Assembly: GCF_964656455.1 (NCBI RefSeq)
Contig: NC_135720.1
Span: 100,948,696 to 101,012,695 of the forward strand
DNA: 64,000 nt
Reading direction: 5' to 3'
Origin: Halichoerus grypus
Lineage: Eukaryota > Chordata > Mammalia > Carnivora > Phocidae
A program made the position numbers and the translations under genes. Below, piece by piece: positions 11,061 to 22,072 of the stretch (position 1 is its first letter; every line of letters starts with the position of its first letter). The notes below the pieces were generated by a model, which did not search any database, was not told the origin of the DNA, and was given only the letters and a program-made list of their open reading frames with translations.

Positions 11061-12169
11061 AAATTAGAAAATATATATATATATATATATCTGATGAAAA
11101 TCCAAGAAAGGAAACTTTCAAGATGCAAACATTTATTTAAGAATAAATTTATAAGAGAGAATATAAAACAAATTTTGTTTTTTTTGGAAAAACTGAAAAA
11201 AATTAAGAAAGGAGAAGGTATAAATAAAATATAGTTTATATGTGCTCATTAATATTTATGTAATATTCACAATAAAAAGCAGAAAAGAAAAATATAATTT
11301 TTTCACAGTTGGCCTCTCAGAAAAATGTAAACTGATTTGAAAGGCAGTGGAGGGATTTTGTTTTCAATGTTGTTGTTTTGGTTTTAACAGGGACAGCTAA
11401 GACTCTGTTTTGAAAATGCTCCAGTATGAGACACTGCCCTCTCAGAATATTTAAAGGACTCTGAAAAAAATTACCCAGTCCCAAGGAATCAATAATACTT
11501 AGGTTAACCTACAAACTTTTGTTCTTACATTAATATATTTTTTGTATCAATCATAGAGGCTGTGTCATCATTTTTTAATCAATATATGAGACATAGCAGT
11601 ATGCAGACAATTTTTCTTAGCAGAAATTAATGAATAGGAAGCATAGGAAGGAAAAATAAGAAAGCAGGAAACAAAAATGTTATAGGATCAAATAAGGTCA
11701 AGGATAAAAGCAGGTGCATAAATATCAAAGATATGGAGTTCAGAATTTCACTAAAGAAACTGAAAAAATAGTATCCTGGAAAAGGTATCTGGCATCTGAA
11801 GATAAATCACTTTACAGATGCATGTAATAAATGCAATCAAATTAAAATCTTTTAAAATTTTTATTTGATTTGACCTTGAGATCTCCGAGCTGTTCTCAGT
11901 GTGAGAAGTTATGTGAGGAGAATATATAAACTATATTCAGTAGTAACAATGCCATCAAAAGAGAAAAGTAAAAGACTTGGTTTCTCCCAGTTATTTGAGA
12001 AAATAATTTTCATAAGTTGGTCGAATGGTTAGCCTTCCAAAGATAATATACATAAATCAGGCAGGCTTCTTCCTCTTTTCTAGACCAAGATAATATTTTA
12101 AACATACTGGATATTGATTTTTTCCAGAGATGTCAATCAATTACACTACTACATAAAGTTGTAAGGGGC
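11061..12169. other. AT-rich low-copy DNA
   Basis: A (TA)n run lies at about 11072-11090. I see nothing else assignable; the first part may still be decayed L1. Confidence 0.35.
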
Positions 12170-12885
12170 TTAAGTCTGCGAGTGGAATTTGTGCCATTTC
12201 TTGTTGGGTGAGTGGGGGTGTATATTCCACCCATTATCCAAGTTCCTATCTTGTCTCATGATCTGGCTTCCATACCTCCATACTGCTTCCTCCATGTTTA
12301 TATAATAGTCTTAAAACTGTCATATATTTGAAAAATGATGACAAAATACCATGTTTGGACAATACTATGTGCACCTAAGCTTTAGGTTGTGCTCAGCAGA
12401 GATCATAGCAAATGAGCAAGCATGTGTTTTGTTGGGGGTGGTGGGGAGAGAATACGAAGAAAGTGAATAACTCATTTTAATTCTAAACTCTGGGTGTAAT
12501 AGATGCTATGTTCCTCCCCAAGATTGAAGTATTCATTGTTGCAGCTGTAAAAGTGATGGTAGATGATAACTGTTAGCTAAATATTTCTCTGGTATTTGGC
12601 CTTGGCTGAACAAAGCTATTTTACTCAAGGTTATAATTGGTAGCTGCAAGGGAATAAAGTCTCAGACCCATTTCTCCAATTTTGGACAACTCCAAAGAAC
12701 TATCTCAATTCTAGTTATCCTTGTACAATCAGCTGAGAACTTTGTTTCAACTTTGTCACAATTCAATTATCACTTCACAAACCTACATCATTCACTCCCT
12801 TAAATGTGTTGATCTCAAGAGCACTTCATAATAAACATCTTAGTTGCAAATCTCTAGCTGAGTCTGCCTCCTAGGAAACCTGGAT
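12170..12885 (+). mobile_element. Probable LTR of the ERVL-like element
   Basis: The end of this block ('aataaacatc', 'gcaaatctct', 'ctgagtctgcctcctaggaaacc') matches the 3' portion of old ERVL-class LTRs, with a poly(A) signal AATAAA at 12831-12836. It is followed directly by a primer-binding-site-like sequence and internal ERVL-like DNA. The left edge is not defined. Confidence 0.4.
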
Positions 12886-12903
12886 TGGCACCAGAAAAAG
12901 TCC
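12886..12903 (+). promoter_or_regulatory. Possible retroviral primer-binding site
   Basis: TGGCACCAGAAAAAGTCC begins with the invariant TGG that pairs with a tRNA CCA end. It lies just after the presumed LTR end. The primer tRNA cannot be named from this degraded site. Confidence 0.35.
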
Positions 12904-13455
12904 AAGAAAGTTTGAATTAACATTTTGGAGCTCAATCAACCACCAGCTCACCAGCAATGAGAACTCGACCACTGGTGGTAGGTGGAACATGAATAGCCCA
13001 TAGTGGATGGTAGTGCTGCAATCTTCAATCTTCACATAGAATTTAACTGGTATGATACAATGGAAAAAATGAACCAGCACATGAAGTGTATCAGGTGTTT
13101 GAGAAATACAAAAGAAATTGTAATGATAAAGAGTGTGGAACTTGAGCATGAATATATTGGAGGCATTCAATGTAAAAGCCCAGGATACTTAACATATTAA
13201 AGGTATATAAAGAGGTTCTTATCTCCTACAATTAGAAGATAGAAAAAACTTGTGATATAACCCAAAACGTAATTATAAAAGGATCAGAGAGGTATTTAAA
13301 TTTTCAAAGTTCTTCCAGATCAAGGTAGGGTCCCTGATTAAGAAAATGTGGAATGCTAAGGCATGGAACAGTGATACCAACAAAAATGTTGGCCCATTCA
13401 TCCGTTAAAGACTTGAATTCCCCATTTGTTTGAAGACAAAGCAGAGGTCTCTGTC

Positions 13456-13550
13456 TTTTTTTTTTTTATGTTATGTTAATCATCATACATTACATCATTA
13501 GTTTTTGATGTAGTGTTCCATGATTCATTGTTTGTATATACTTATCATCT
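13456..13550 (-). mobile_element. L1 3' end, 5'-truncated (minus strand)
   Basis: A poly(T) run followed by 'ttaatcatcatacattacat', 'tttttgatgtagtgttcca' and 'tgattcattgtttg' is the reverse complement of the carnivore L1 3'UTR and tail. The same sequence is at 36426-36530. The insertion is only about 95 bp. Confidence 0.85.
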
Positions 13551-14160
13551 TCAGATCTTTCCTGTACCTTTCCTCCTGGCCACCAGGCCAATATTTAGAA
13601 TTAAGGCCAGAAAAAAACACAAGATGATATATTCTCTGGGAATTCCTAGGGGACATTCATTTACCAGAGCTCTGGTAAGAGAGAAACTGGCATCACTGAG
13701 ACGCACAGTGGTGGCTGACCTCTGTAAGACAAGGCTTATGGTAAGAGGAGATGTTATATAAAAGGGCTCTCTGACTGCAATGGGTATTAAACAGCACTAA
13801 AAATAACAGGAGGCAGATGGTGGTGTTGACTCAAACAAGATAGGTGCAATTACTGTAATGACTAGTAACATCAAAGAGTCATCTGGGAGTGGCGCTCTCC
13901 CACAGAGAGTTGTGGAATAGTGAATAGAGCATAGTATCTGTATAGAGGCAAGTTAGATGGGCCAGCAACAAAGGTATTGCTCAATCTCCAAATCCAAGAC
14001 AAATCATGGGTGATTAATCAAGAGGTTGAATGCAACCACTTCATAAAAGACACAATTCCTTGCCCAGTTTCCAGACCTGACTAAGTTTTTGGACTCAGGA
14101 CACAGTGACTGAAGTATAAGCAGGCTCCTTGGGAGGAATGTCCCAACAATATCACAACAA

Positions 14161-14219
14161 TGTATAGATAGGGTAATGATTTCTGTGTGCATATTGTAGA
14201 GATAGGGTAATGATTTCTG
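14161..14219 (+). repeat. Two-copy tandem duplication, period 34 bp
   Basis: The 25-bp core at 14161-14185 recurs at 14195-14219 with one mismatch. Confidence 0.9.
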
Positions 14220-14769
14220 CAGCCCTCCACAAAAGATACATATGGCCATTTATTTGGTTAACTGTACACCAGACAAAGGCAATACTCAAACATTTTGAAG
14301 ACCATTTGGCAAAGGGTGAAGCTGACATTAATAACCAGGGAACAGAAACAACGCCATGGCTCCACTTTTAGAATAGGGACTTAAAAGGACGAGTTATCAA
14401 TGGACTCAGTACATTAGGTTAATGATCCCGCCTGGTGGTCATATCCCATCTGCGCATGTTTAATCAGAGTAGACATGTAACTGACAGAAGCTTCACATTG
14501 ATTGTTCGGTGTGTGGGGTAAGAACTATTACAGTAGGGAAAGATAAGAAAATTCTAAAATTTCTCAGCAAGGTGTTAATAAATACAAAATTATATCACAT
14601 TCAGTGTGGTGATAGCAGAAATTAGTGCCAACCTTTAAGACCTAAAGCATGTGATAATGGTGCTTCCTATCATATTCCCATTTAATTCACTACTTTGGGC
14701 ACCACAGAAGTTAGGCAGAACCTGTAAAATGATAATGGACTATCACAAAGTCAACTAAGTGGTAGCTAC

Positions 14770-15200
14770 CATTGCAGCTGCTGTGCCAGAAGTGTTATCT
14801 TTGCGAAAGTAAATTATCAGGGCTTCAGGTGTATGGTATTTGGCCACTGAGCTGGTGTGTGTCGTCTTTTTCATACTTATCAGGAAGGAGGATCAGAAAG
14901 AGTTTACATTCTCATCAGTTGGATACCCAAATACATTTATGGTTTTGTCCCAGGGCTATGTAAACTTTTTTGTCCTCTGTTATATTATCAGAGGGAACCA
15001 GAAACATCTAGATCTAGACTGTCTGAATTGGAACAGTATATTGAATAGATTTTTATTAGAACAAGATGAGCACAAAGTGATAAGTCTGTTGGAGGTTTTA
15101 GTAAGACACACATACTCTAGAGAATGGGCGACAAAAAACCCATGAAGATTCAAGGGCTTGTAATGTCAGTGAAGTTTTTAGGAGACCAGTGATCTGTGAA
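14770..15200 (+). pseudogene. ERVL-like reverse transcriptase remnant
   Basis: The retroviral reverse transcriptase copies the RNA genome; this is a broken ancient copy. In the frame starting at 14840 one sees EDQKEFTF, then VLSQGYVN (QGYVN at 14951-14965), the counterpart of the conserved LPQGYVNSP block of class III pol, followed by VRHTYSREW. In the neighbouring frame the catalytic YxDD position (15037-15048) reads YIE then a stop. Beyond it, KIQGLVMSVKFLG continues in pol order. A frameshift and several stops separate these pieces, so no enzyme can be made. Assignment to class III rather than class I or II rests on the QGYVN and VKFLG contexts; the exact family is not fixed. Confidence 0.75.
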
Positions 15201-15624
15201 ACGTTAGGGCATCTTCTACAAAAAAAGAACACATTGTTGAATCCCACACCTATTCTATGAAGGAAACACAATGTCTGGTAAGCTTCCTTGGGTTCTAAAA
15301 AGCAACATATTACACACTTGTTCCAACCCATTAACCAGATCACATAAAAGACTTCACTTTGAGTGAGGCTCTGCACAAGAAAAGAGTCTGCTGCAAAACT
15401 ATGCTACAGAGCAAATGGCCCTGCTGCTTGAATATATGGCATGGACAATGAATTACAGTTGCACTACCATTCCATTCAGGAATGATAATGAACAGTGGAG
15501 TGAGGAAAAATTCTCCTAAAGACAGCTTTGGGTGCGGTACCTGATCATCTACTTTTTTATAGAAAGAAATGGTTTGGTTCGTCAGGGGCCTAGAAAATAT
15601 TGGAAGATCAGGAAAATAGGGGAT

Positions 15625-16155
15625 ATTAGATTCCTAGGGCTGCCATAACAAATTACCACAAACTGGGTCACTTAAAACAATAGGAATTTATTGTCTCACA
15701 ATTATGGGAGCTAAAAGCCCAAAATCAGAGTCAGTGAGATCAGACTCCCTCTGGAGGCTGTTGGGGAGAATTTAACTTTTTTTTTTTTTTAGCTGCTGGT
15801 GGCAGTAGAGTAGCCACCCTTCAGGACATAGCTACTTGGGGGCGCCTGGGTGGCTCAGTCATTAAGTGTCTGCCTTCGGCTCAGGTCATGATCCCAGGGT
15901 CCTGGGATCAAGCCCCGCATCAGGCTCCCTGCTCTGCGGGAAGCCTGCTTCTCCCTCTCCCACTCCCCCTGCTTGTGTTCCCTCTCTGGCTGTCTCTCTC
16001 TCTCTGTCAAAAAAAAAAAAAAAAAAAAGACATAGCCACTGGATTTAGGGCCCACACAGATAATCCAAGACAGTGTCCTTATCTCAAGATCTTTAACTCA
16101 ATCACATCTGCAGAGACTCTTTTCACATAAGGTAACATTCACAGATGTTCAAGCT
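15625..16155 (-). mobile_element. MLT1 LTR (ERVL-MaLR), minus orientation, split by a SINE
   Basis: 'ttcctagggctgccataaca', 'ccacaaactgggtcactt', 'ggaatttattgtctcaca' and, after the SINE, 'actggatttagggccc' and 'cacatctgcagagact' match the reverse complement of MLT1 in order. The left edge abuts ERVL-like DNA and the right edge fades near 16155. Confidence 0.85.
15837..16028 (+). mobile_element. CAN-SINE (tRNA-derived), plus
   Basis: Full head (GGGGCGCCTGGGTGGCTCAG), CT-rich tract and a 19-base poly(A). Target duplication gacatagcYact at 15825-15836 and 16029-16040. It is inserted in MLT1. Confidence 0.95.
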
Positions 16156-16217
16156 AAGTCCCCCATATAATATTATCTCTAGAGGAGACAATAAGTCCCC
16201 CATATAATATTATCTCT
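16155..16217 (+). repeat. Two-copy tandem duplication, period 37 bp
   Basis: A 26-bp unit at 16155-16180 recurs exactly at 16192-16217 with an 11-bp spacer. Confidence 0.92.
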
Positions 16218-16590
16218 GCTTGGTGACAAGTTGACTCTTAGATCCCTTACATACTGGAGAGGTCAGTAAAATTTTTGACTGCCATTAGCTTATATTCCAT
16301 TTATGGGTTGCCTTTCCTGAATGCAGGACCTTAGCCAGTATTCTCTCCAATATCATAAAATGTGTTAGATCTTCTGTCATGTGATTGACCCTGCATAATG
16401 TAACTCGGACTATGGGATCTATTTTATTGCAAAAGAGATATGGATGTGGTAACACATCATGGAATCCACTAGTCCTGCCCTGTACTGCACTGCCTAGAGG
16501 CTGCTCATTTTTTAATAGTCTGTTAAAAGCACAGTGGAAACATCAACTTGAAGAGGATATTATATGAATTGAGGTGCTCTTGTAGGCACA

Positions 16591-16990
16591 ATTTTAAGAC
16601 AGCCCTCAAGATCCTTGCCTTGTGTTGTACAAGCATAATCCTAGGGAATGAAAATATGATGCCTTTTCCTCCTGTGATGATTACCCCTATATTGCAAAAG
16701 GAAATTTCCATATGTAATTGAGATGCCAAATCTCTTGAGTATAAGTTAGGGAGACTATCCAGGTAGGTTTGACTAATATGTGAGGCCTGCAAATCTGGAT
16801 CTAGTGATCAGAGACTAAAGGAAGTCAGAGATTCAACGCATGAGGAGAATTTGATGGGCCATTACTAGCTTTAAGATGGAGGGGGCCACATGGCAAAGAA
16901 TGTGGATAAGAGCAAGAAAGGAGATAGCAAACTCAGTTCTACAACCAGAAAGTGAATTCTGATAATAGAATCAGCTTGAAATCAGATTTT
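16591..16990 (+). repeat. MLT1-like LTR fragment
   Basis: Phrases such as 'tgatgattacccctatattg', 'gatctagtgatcagagac' and the run 'aactcagttctacaaccag' to 'gaattctgataatagaatc' follow the order of MLT1-family LTRs in sense orientation. Subfamily is not assigned. Confidence 0.5.
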
Positions 16991-17440
16991 CCTCAGAACC
17001 TCTAAATGCGAACTCAGTCTCCCCAGAGAGTCAACAGCTATTCACCAAAAGGCCCTCTGAGCCAATCTGAGAATTCCTGGAGCTATTGGGTTTTGCTATA
17101 CTTAGAGCAAAATGGTGTGAGGGTTACTGAGTAACTTCTCATAGGTCCTGGGGCAGTCTGAGCCACACCATGTCTTGAAACTGACCAGTTAAAGCTACCC
17201 TCCAGAACAGAACCTAACACTGAGGAGAGGAATTGCAATGAAAAAGAAGAGGGACAGTAGAAATGAAGAAAAGAAGGAGGTCTAGATAAACATGGGAGAG
17301 AAGGACAGAGCCAGGAAATCTCAGAAAGTGAGTTGCTATATTTTTAAATACTTCTCCACAATAGCATAACTGGAATTATGTGAAGTTAGAAAATCTATCT
17401 TGGACCTTTTAAAAGTTGAGATAAAATAATTTTGTTAAAA
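16991..17440. other. Low-copy DNA
   Basis: No recognisable repeat or exon. Confidence 0.4.
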
Positions 17441-17452
17441 GATGAGCAATGG

Positions 17453-17653
17453 GGGTGCCTGGGTGGCTCAGATGGTTAAGCGTCTGCCTTCAGCTCAGGT
17501 TATGATCTCCAGGTCCTGGGATTGAGCCCCACATCAGGCTCCCAGCCCAGCGGGGAGTCTGCTTCTAACTCTCCCTCTGCCTCTCCCTCTGCTTGTGCTC
17601 TCTCTCTCTCTCTCTCAAATGAATGAATAAAATCTTTAAAATAAAAAAAAAAG
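17453..17653 (+). mobile_element. CAN-SINE, plus
   Basis: Complete element with AATAAA-containing tail. Exact 12-bp target duplication GATGAGCAATGG at 17441-17452 and 17654-17665. Confidence 0.95.
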
Positions 17654-17665
17654 GATGAGCAATGG

Positions 17666-17864
17666 AGGGGCGGCTGTGTGGCTCAGTTTAAGTGGCCAAC
17701 TCTTGGTTTCAGCTCAGGTCATGATTTCAGGGTCATGAAATTGAGCCCCATGTTAGGCTTCATGCTAAGCACAGGGTCTGCTTGAGATTCTCCCTCTCCC
17801 TCTGCTCCTCCCCCCTGCACACTCTCTCTCTCTCTCTCAAATAAATAAATCTCTTTAAAAAAAA
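17666..17864 (+). mobile_element. Older-type CAN-SINE, plus, head-to-tail with the previous one
   Basis: It has the 'ctcttggtttcagctcaggtc' type head characteristic of the older SINEC variant. The sequence begins 1 bp after the target duplication of the preceding element. Its own target duplication is not clear. Confidence 0.9.
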
Positions 17865-18003
17865 GCAAAGGAAAACATGACTGTCAAATTCAAAAAAAAA
17901 AAAAAAAAAAAGAATAGGGGCAAAATACCACTGCAGTGGTCAATGATAGTATGCCAGAGAGCTATGCCTACAAAACAGATCAAAAGTATAACTTAGTATT
18001 TCT

Positions 18004-18194
18004 ATTTTTTTTTAAGATTTTATTTATTTGACAGAGACACAGCAAGAGAGGGAACACAAGCAGGGGGAGTGGGAGAGGGAGAAGCAGGCTTCCTGCTGAG
18101 CAAGGAGCCCGATGGGGGGCTTGATCCCAGGACCCTGGGATCATGACCTGAGCCGAAGGCAGACACTTAATGACTGAGCCACCCCGGCGCCCCT
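18004..18194 (-). mobile_element. CAN-SINE, minus
   Basis: Reverse-complement head at the right end and poly(T) at the left. Target duplication AACYTAGTATTTCT at 17990-18003 and 18195-18208 with one mismatch. Confidence 0.95.
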
Positions 18195-18208
18195 AACCTA
18201 GTATTTCT

Positions 18209-19302
18209 AAATAAGATAAAATACAATAAGAAAAATGATATGACATGAAAAAACAAAATACTTTTCAAAACTAAAAAAAACCTCACAGATGATGTAAAAT
18301 AACTTAGGTATGAATTAAAAATACAAGAAAAACAATTCACAGTTAAATTCTGAATTAGAAGAAACATAACAGCAAATAAAATAGATAATCCCTTAAGATA
18401 AATAGAAAGTGAAAGAGAGGAAATTTAAAAAAAAATGTGTAGATAGAGTTAAAGTTTTTTTAAAGTGAGAAATATGCAAAGCATTAATAAACAGCATATG
18501 GATTATAAGAATCACTGAAGAAGAAAATCAAAGTAAGGTAACAATAAATACTTAAAATTATAAGTTGTAAGAACATACTTCATACTTGAGATTAGAAGCC
18601 TAGAAAGATCAACAGCCACACATATTTTTGTAAAATTACTGAACTTTAAACAAAACAAAAATCACTTGGTCACTCAGCAAAAAAAAAAAACAACTTATAA
18701 TGGAAAGAAAATTGGATTGTCATCAGACATTTTGGCAGTAACACTTTATGCTGGAAGAAATGATGAAAGATGTGAGCCAACAATTTTACACAAGAAAAAC
18801 TGACAATCAAGTGTTAAGGATGCAAATTTTTATCAACCCCCAAAAACTTAGGGAATGTAACTTCAGTAAGCACCTCTTGAGAAATCGACTAGAGAACAGA
18901 TGCACAAAGGCAAACTGATTGGAAAAATATCAGTTTAAAACTCTAGGCTTGAAAGTAGGGATTTAATAAAAGTGACTTGTAAAAGTGACACTACAGGAGA
19001 ATTAAAAGAGAATGTATAGATTGTAATGGTTCTATATTCAGACAATGTAGATAAAGTACAACTACTAAAATGGGGCACATGGGAAAAAACATAAAAAAAT
19101 AACTTTGTCACTAATCATTATTGCTTTTGATGATGATAGTCTGATGTTATTGAGTGTTTAATATATGTTAAAGTAAATGGAATATCCTATCCTTCTCTTT
19201 GTCCTTGAAAATCAAGATAAGCTTTGTAGAAGAAAGTATGAATACAGATATAGTAGAGAAGAAGTAAAAACCCTCTGGTCCTATATTTTAATTGATAGCA
19301 TT
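18209..19302 (+). repeat. Possible old L1/HAL1 ORF1-region remnant within AT-rich DNA
   Basis: Around 18680-18800, 'acattttggcagtaacactt' followed by 'atgctggaagaaatgatg' resembles the L1/HAL1 ORF1 C-terminal region in sense. The rest of the interval is AT-rich and not assignable. Confidence 0.35.
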
Positions 19303-19325
19303 ATTGATTGATTGATTGATTGAAT
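19303..19325 (+). repeat. (ATTG)n microsatellite
   Basis: About five tandem ATTG units. Confidence 0.9.
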
Positions 19326-19329
19326 ATAT

Positions 19330-19800
19330 CTAATAGGCAGACTTCTAAGATGACCCCCAATGATACCAGCCTCTTGGTATCCATGTCAAAGTGAAACCCT
19401 TACTCATGAGTAACTCATGAGCTTCTGACAAACTAGATGGCAACACTGAGGGATTTCAGTTCTGTTATTACAGTACAAAAGATTGTAGCTCCCATCTTGC
19501 TGGGAGACTATGGCTTTCTCAGCCTGTATGCTTTAATGAAACATGCTGCCAGTTTGAAGGGGGAAAGAACTCAGGGTAGTCTCCATCCAAAGCTGAGCTA
19601 AGAACTGGAACCATCAGTCCACCCCATGAGGAATTGAATTCTGCCAACAATTATGTGAGCCTGAAAGTGGATCCTCCCCAGCTGAGTCTTCAGATGGGCC
19701 CTCAGTCCTGGCCAATACTTTGATTATAGCATTGTAAGAGATCTTGAGTATTGTGTCTCAAAGGCCCAACATATGGTCAGTGCTCTGGAAATATGTGTGA
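19330..19800 (+). repeat. MLT1/MaLR-like LTR
   Basis: 'ttctaagatgacccccaatg', 'ccatgaggaattgaattctg', 'cagatgggccctcagtcctgg' and 'ccaatactttgattatagc' occur in MaLR LTR order, sense orientation. Confidence 0.55.
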
Positions 19801-20151
19801 AGTGAGTGAGCATATTAGAGCACATTTTTAAAATGTACATGATATAAGGAATTACTGACTTTCAATTTATCTAAGATTAGGTTTAATAGTTTTAAGTTAC
19901 TAATGGAAAAATTTAAAAATTAATTCTTTAAGGATTGACCATTCTTTGGAAATTATCAAATATGGTTTTTGTGTTTAAAAAAATACCAAAAAACGATTCT
20001 TATTGTATGGATAAAATTATTGCCCAAAGAACATGGCTGTCTGGTGAAAGCTTTCAGCTAATTATGTCATTATGAATTCCTTTCAGATTTGTGGAACAGA
20101 TATTGCCTCTTGGTATGGGGCCATTTGTAATTATAAGGCACTTGAATATAA
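19801..20151. other. Low-copy DNA
   Basis: Nothing recognisable. Confidence 0.4.
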
Positions 20152-20167
20152 AAATTCAGGATGACTG

Positions 20168-20348
20168 GGGCGCCTGGGTGGCTCAGTCGTTAAGCGTCTG
20201 CCTTCGGCTGGGGTCATGATCCCAGGGTCCTGGGATCAAGTCCCATGTCGGGCTTCCTGCTAGGCGGGAAGCCTGCTTCTCCCTCTCCCACTCCCCGTGC
20301 TTGTGTTCCTGCTCTCGCTATCTCTCTCTCTGTCAAATAAATAAATAA

Positions 20349-20379
<31 letters not shown>

Positions 20380-20390
20380 CTTTAAAAAAA
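20168..20390 (+). mobile_element. CAN-SINE, plus
   Basis: Full-length with a long tail. Exact 16-bp target duplication AAATTCAGGATGACTG at 20152-20167 and 20391-20406. Confidence 0.96.
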
Positions 20391-20406
20391 AAATTCAGGA
20401 TGACTG

Positions 20407-21683
20407 ATTGCTCATCAGTTAGTATGAAAGGTGGTCTGGGCTGAGAAGTGAAACTAAAGGAATAAGTATGATTTGCAGGTGACCAGTTGCAGATAGGAGA
20501 CACAAATCATCCCATGACAGCTCCCAAGGGATTTAGTCTTCCACATGAACTTAGATAGAATGTAGGATATACAGACCCTATGACTTCCTAGTATTTTAAA
20601 TATAGTAATTGTTCCTTATTAGTAGGAACTAGAAACAATCTGTTAGGTCATTGTTAAATTGAATTTTAGTTTTTCTTTTCCTACCCTGAGCAAGCAATGA
20701 TTGGAAAAGCACTTTTCCACTACCCCAGGAATTTGAAGATGGTAGTGTTGGAAATGTATGGCTTCTTAAAGAGAGTAATTGATTTACAATTAAAAGTAAA
20801 AGTGTATGGTAATTTTACCAAATAAAAGGACACATTTATTTTCTCTTAACCCAAGCTAACTAATAGTTTTACCATTCAGAAATATTTTTATATTTCATGG
20901 AATTTAGATGTTATTGATTTTAAGATATTTCTAAGAAAAAAATGCCATTTAGAATTTAAAACACAAACAATGGTAAAATGCTTCCTGATTTCAGATATGA
21001 AAAAACATGAGAAAATGTGAATTATAAAATATTATATGAGTTACTAAATCAGTAAGGCCACAGATATGAACTTGGATGTTCCTGGGGGCACATAACAGAA
21101 GGCCCTGCTTTTCTGCTTCTGTTTGATGCAGCCCATTCTATTATCTAGTAGGCACAATGAAAAAACAAAAACAAACAAATACAAACTTTCATTCCTCTTT
21201 CTTTAGTTAGTAGAGAATATTAAGTGAAACATTCTCCATTTTCACTAAAAATGCCTATCTTCTCAATACTAAATGAAATTCTAGTTCCTGGGGATATAAC
21301 CTGATGGTAAATGACAGAAAGCTGCTGTCATCTTACATGCCTCATATAGACTATTATTTTCACAAAGATATGCAAAGCTGTCTTCCTTACAGAGATGGAT
21401 ACTCATGAGATCTAGGTTCTTGTCCTTTGAATCCGGAAGGTGAGCCCATCTTTCCATTTCATATATGGTCCTGCACTGAGAGTAAGATAGAGAATCCAGG
21501 CATTCACATAATTTTAGTGACCCATGAAAGCTGAGTATTGGCATGAGTGAATTTTTTTTTAATAAACCCAGATTTGAAGATAGTCTTGGGCAAATGAGTT
21601 TATAGAGGTTGTTATGAGGGATGGATTTTAAGTAAGAAAAGTTCCAGGTCTTTCCCTTAAAAAGGGTTGATAAATTCCAGAAG
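20407..21683. other. Low-copy DNA with a 141-codon open stretch
   Basis: No repeat family recognised. A minus-strand ORF (21706-21281) is the second-longest in the window, and its first codons lie inside the neighbouring MLT1. Composition is unremarkable and I see no domain. Confidence 0.35.
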
Positions 21684-22072
21684 TGTTCATTTGCTAGTGC
21701 TGCCATAACTATGTAACACAGATCAGATAGATTAAATAATTTATTTTCTCATGATTCTGAAGACTAAAAGTCCAAGATCAAGGTGTCAGCTGGGTTGGTT
21801 TCATCTGAGGGCCCTTCTCTTTGGCTTTAACGACTGTTTTCTCTCTCTTTGTCTTCACATGGTCTTTCCCCTGTGCATATCTGTGTTTTAATTTATTTTT
21901 ATAAGGACACCAGTCATATTGAATTAGGGCCCACCCATATGACCTCATTTCATGTTAACTACTCTTTAAAGGCCCTATCTCCTAATATAGTCACATTCTG
22001 AGGTACTAGGGGTTAGGACTTCAATATGTGAATTTTTTTGGGGGGGAAATGGGGGTACAATTCAGCCTACAA
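21684..22072 (-). mobile_element. MLT1 LTR, near complete, minus orientation
   Basis: 'gctagtgctgccataac' at the left, then 'ctaaaagtccaagatcaagg', 'ataaggacaccagtcatatt', 'gaattagggcccaccc', 'cacattctgaggtacta' and 'ggggttaggacttcaat' give nearly the whole MLT1 in reverse, ending with 'acaattcagcctacaat'. Confidence 0.92.

Larger units (their letters stand above)
12886..16590 (+). mobile_element. Class III (ERVL-like) endogenous retrovirus internal region, decayed
   Basis: The interval holds plus-strand reverse-transcriptase remnants (14770-15200). A second recognisable internal stretch at about 16430-16570 has a phrase equivalent to 'catggaatccactagtcctgccctg', resumed after the MLT1 insertion. 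An L1 3' end (13456-13550), an MLT1 LTR (15625-16155) and a SINE interrupt it. All frames are broken. Between these parts (12904-14770) the DNA is consistent with decayed internal sequence but not individually diagnostic. Confidence 0.6.

Noticed and set aside
15837..16028. SINE heads as tRNA genes
   Set aside because: The tRNA-like head lacks an intact cloverleaf and is followed by a CT tract and poly(A); it is a SINE, like the other 14.
15855..16130. Open frames on both strands around 15.9-16.1 kb
   Set aside because: They are translations of a CAN-SINE, including its poly(A) as a Lys run. The same applies at 43172-43502, 50326-50721 and 60152-60466.
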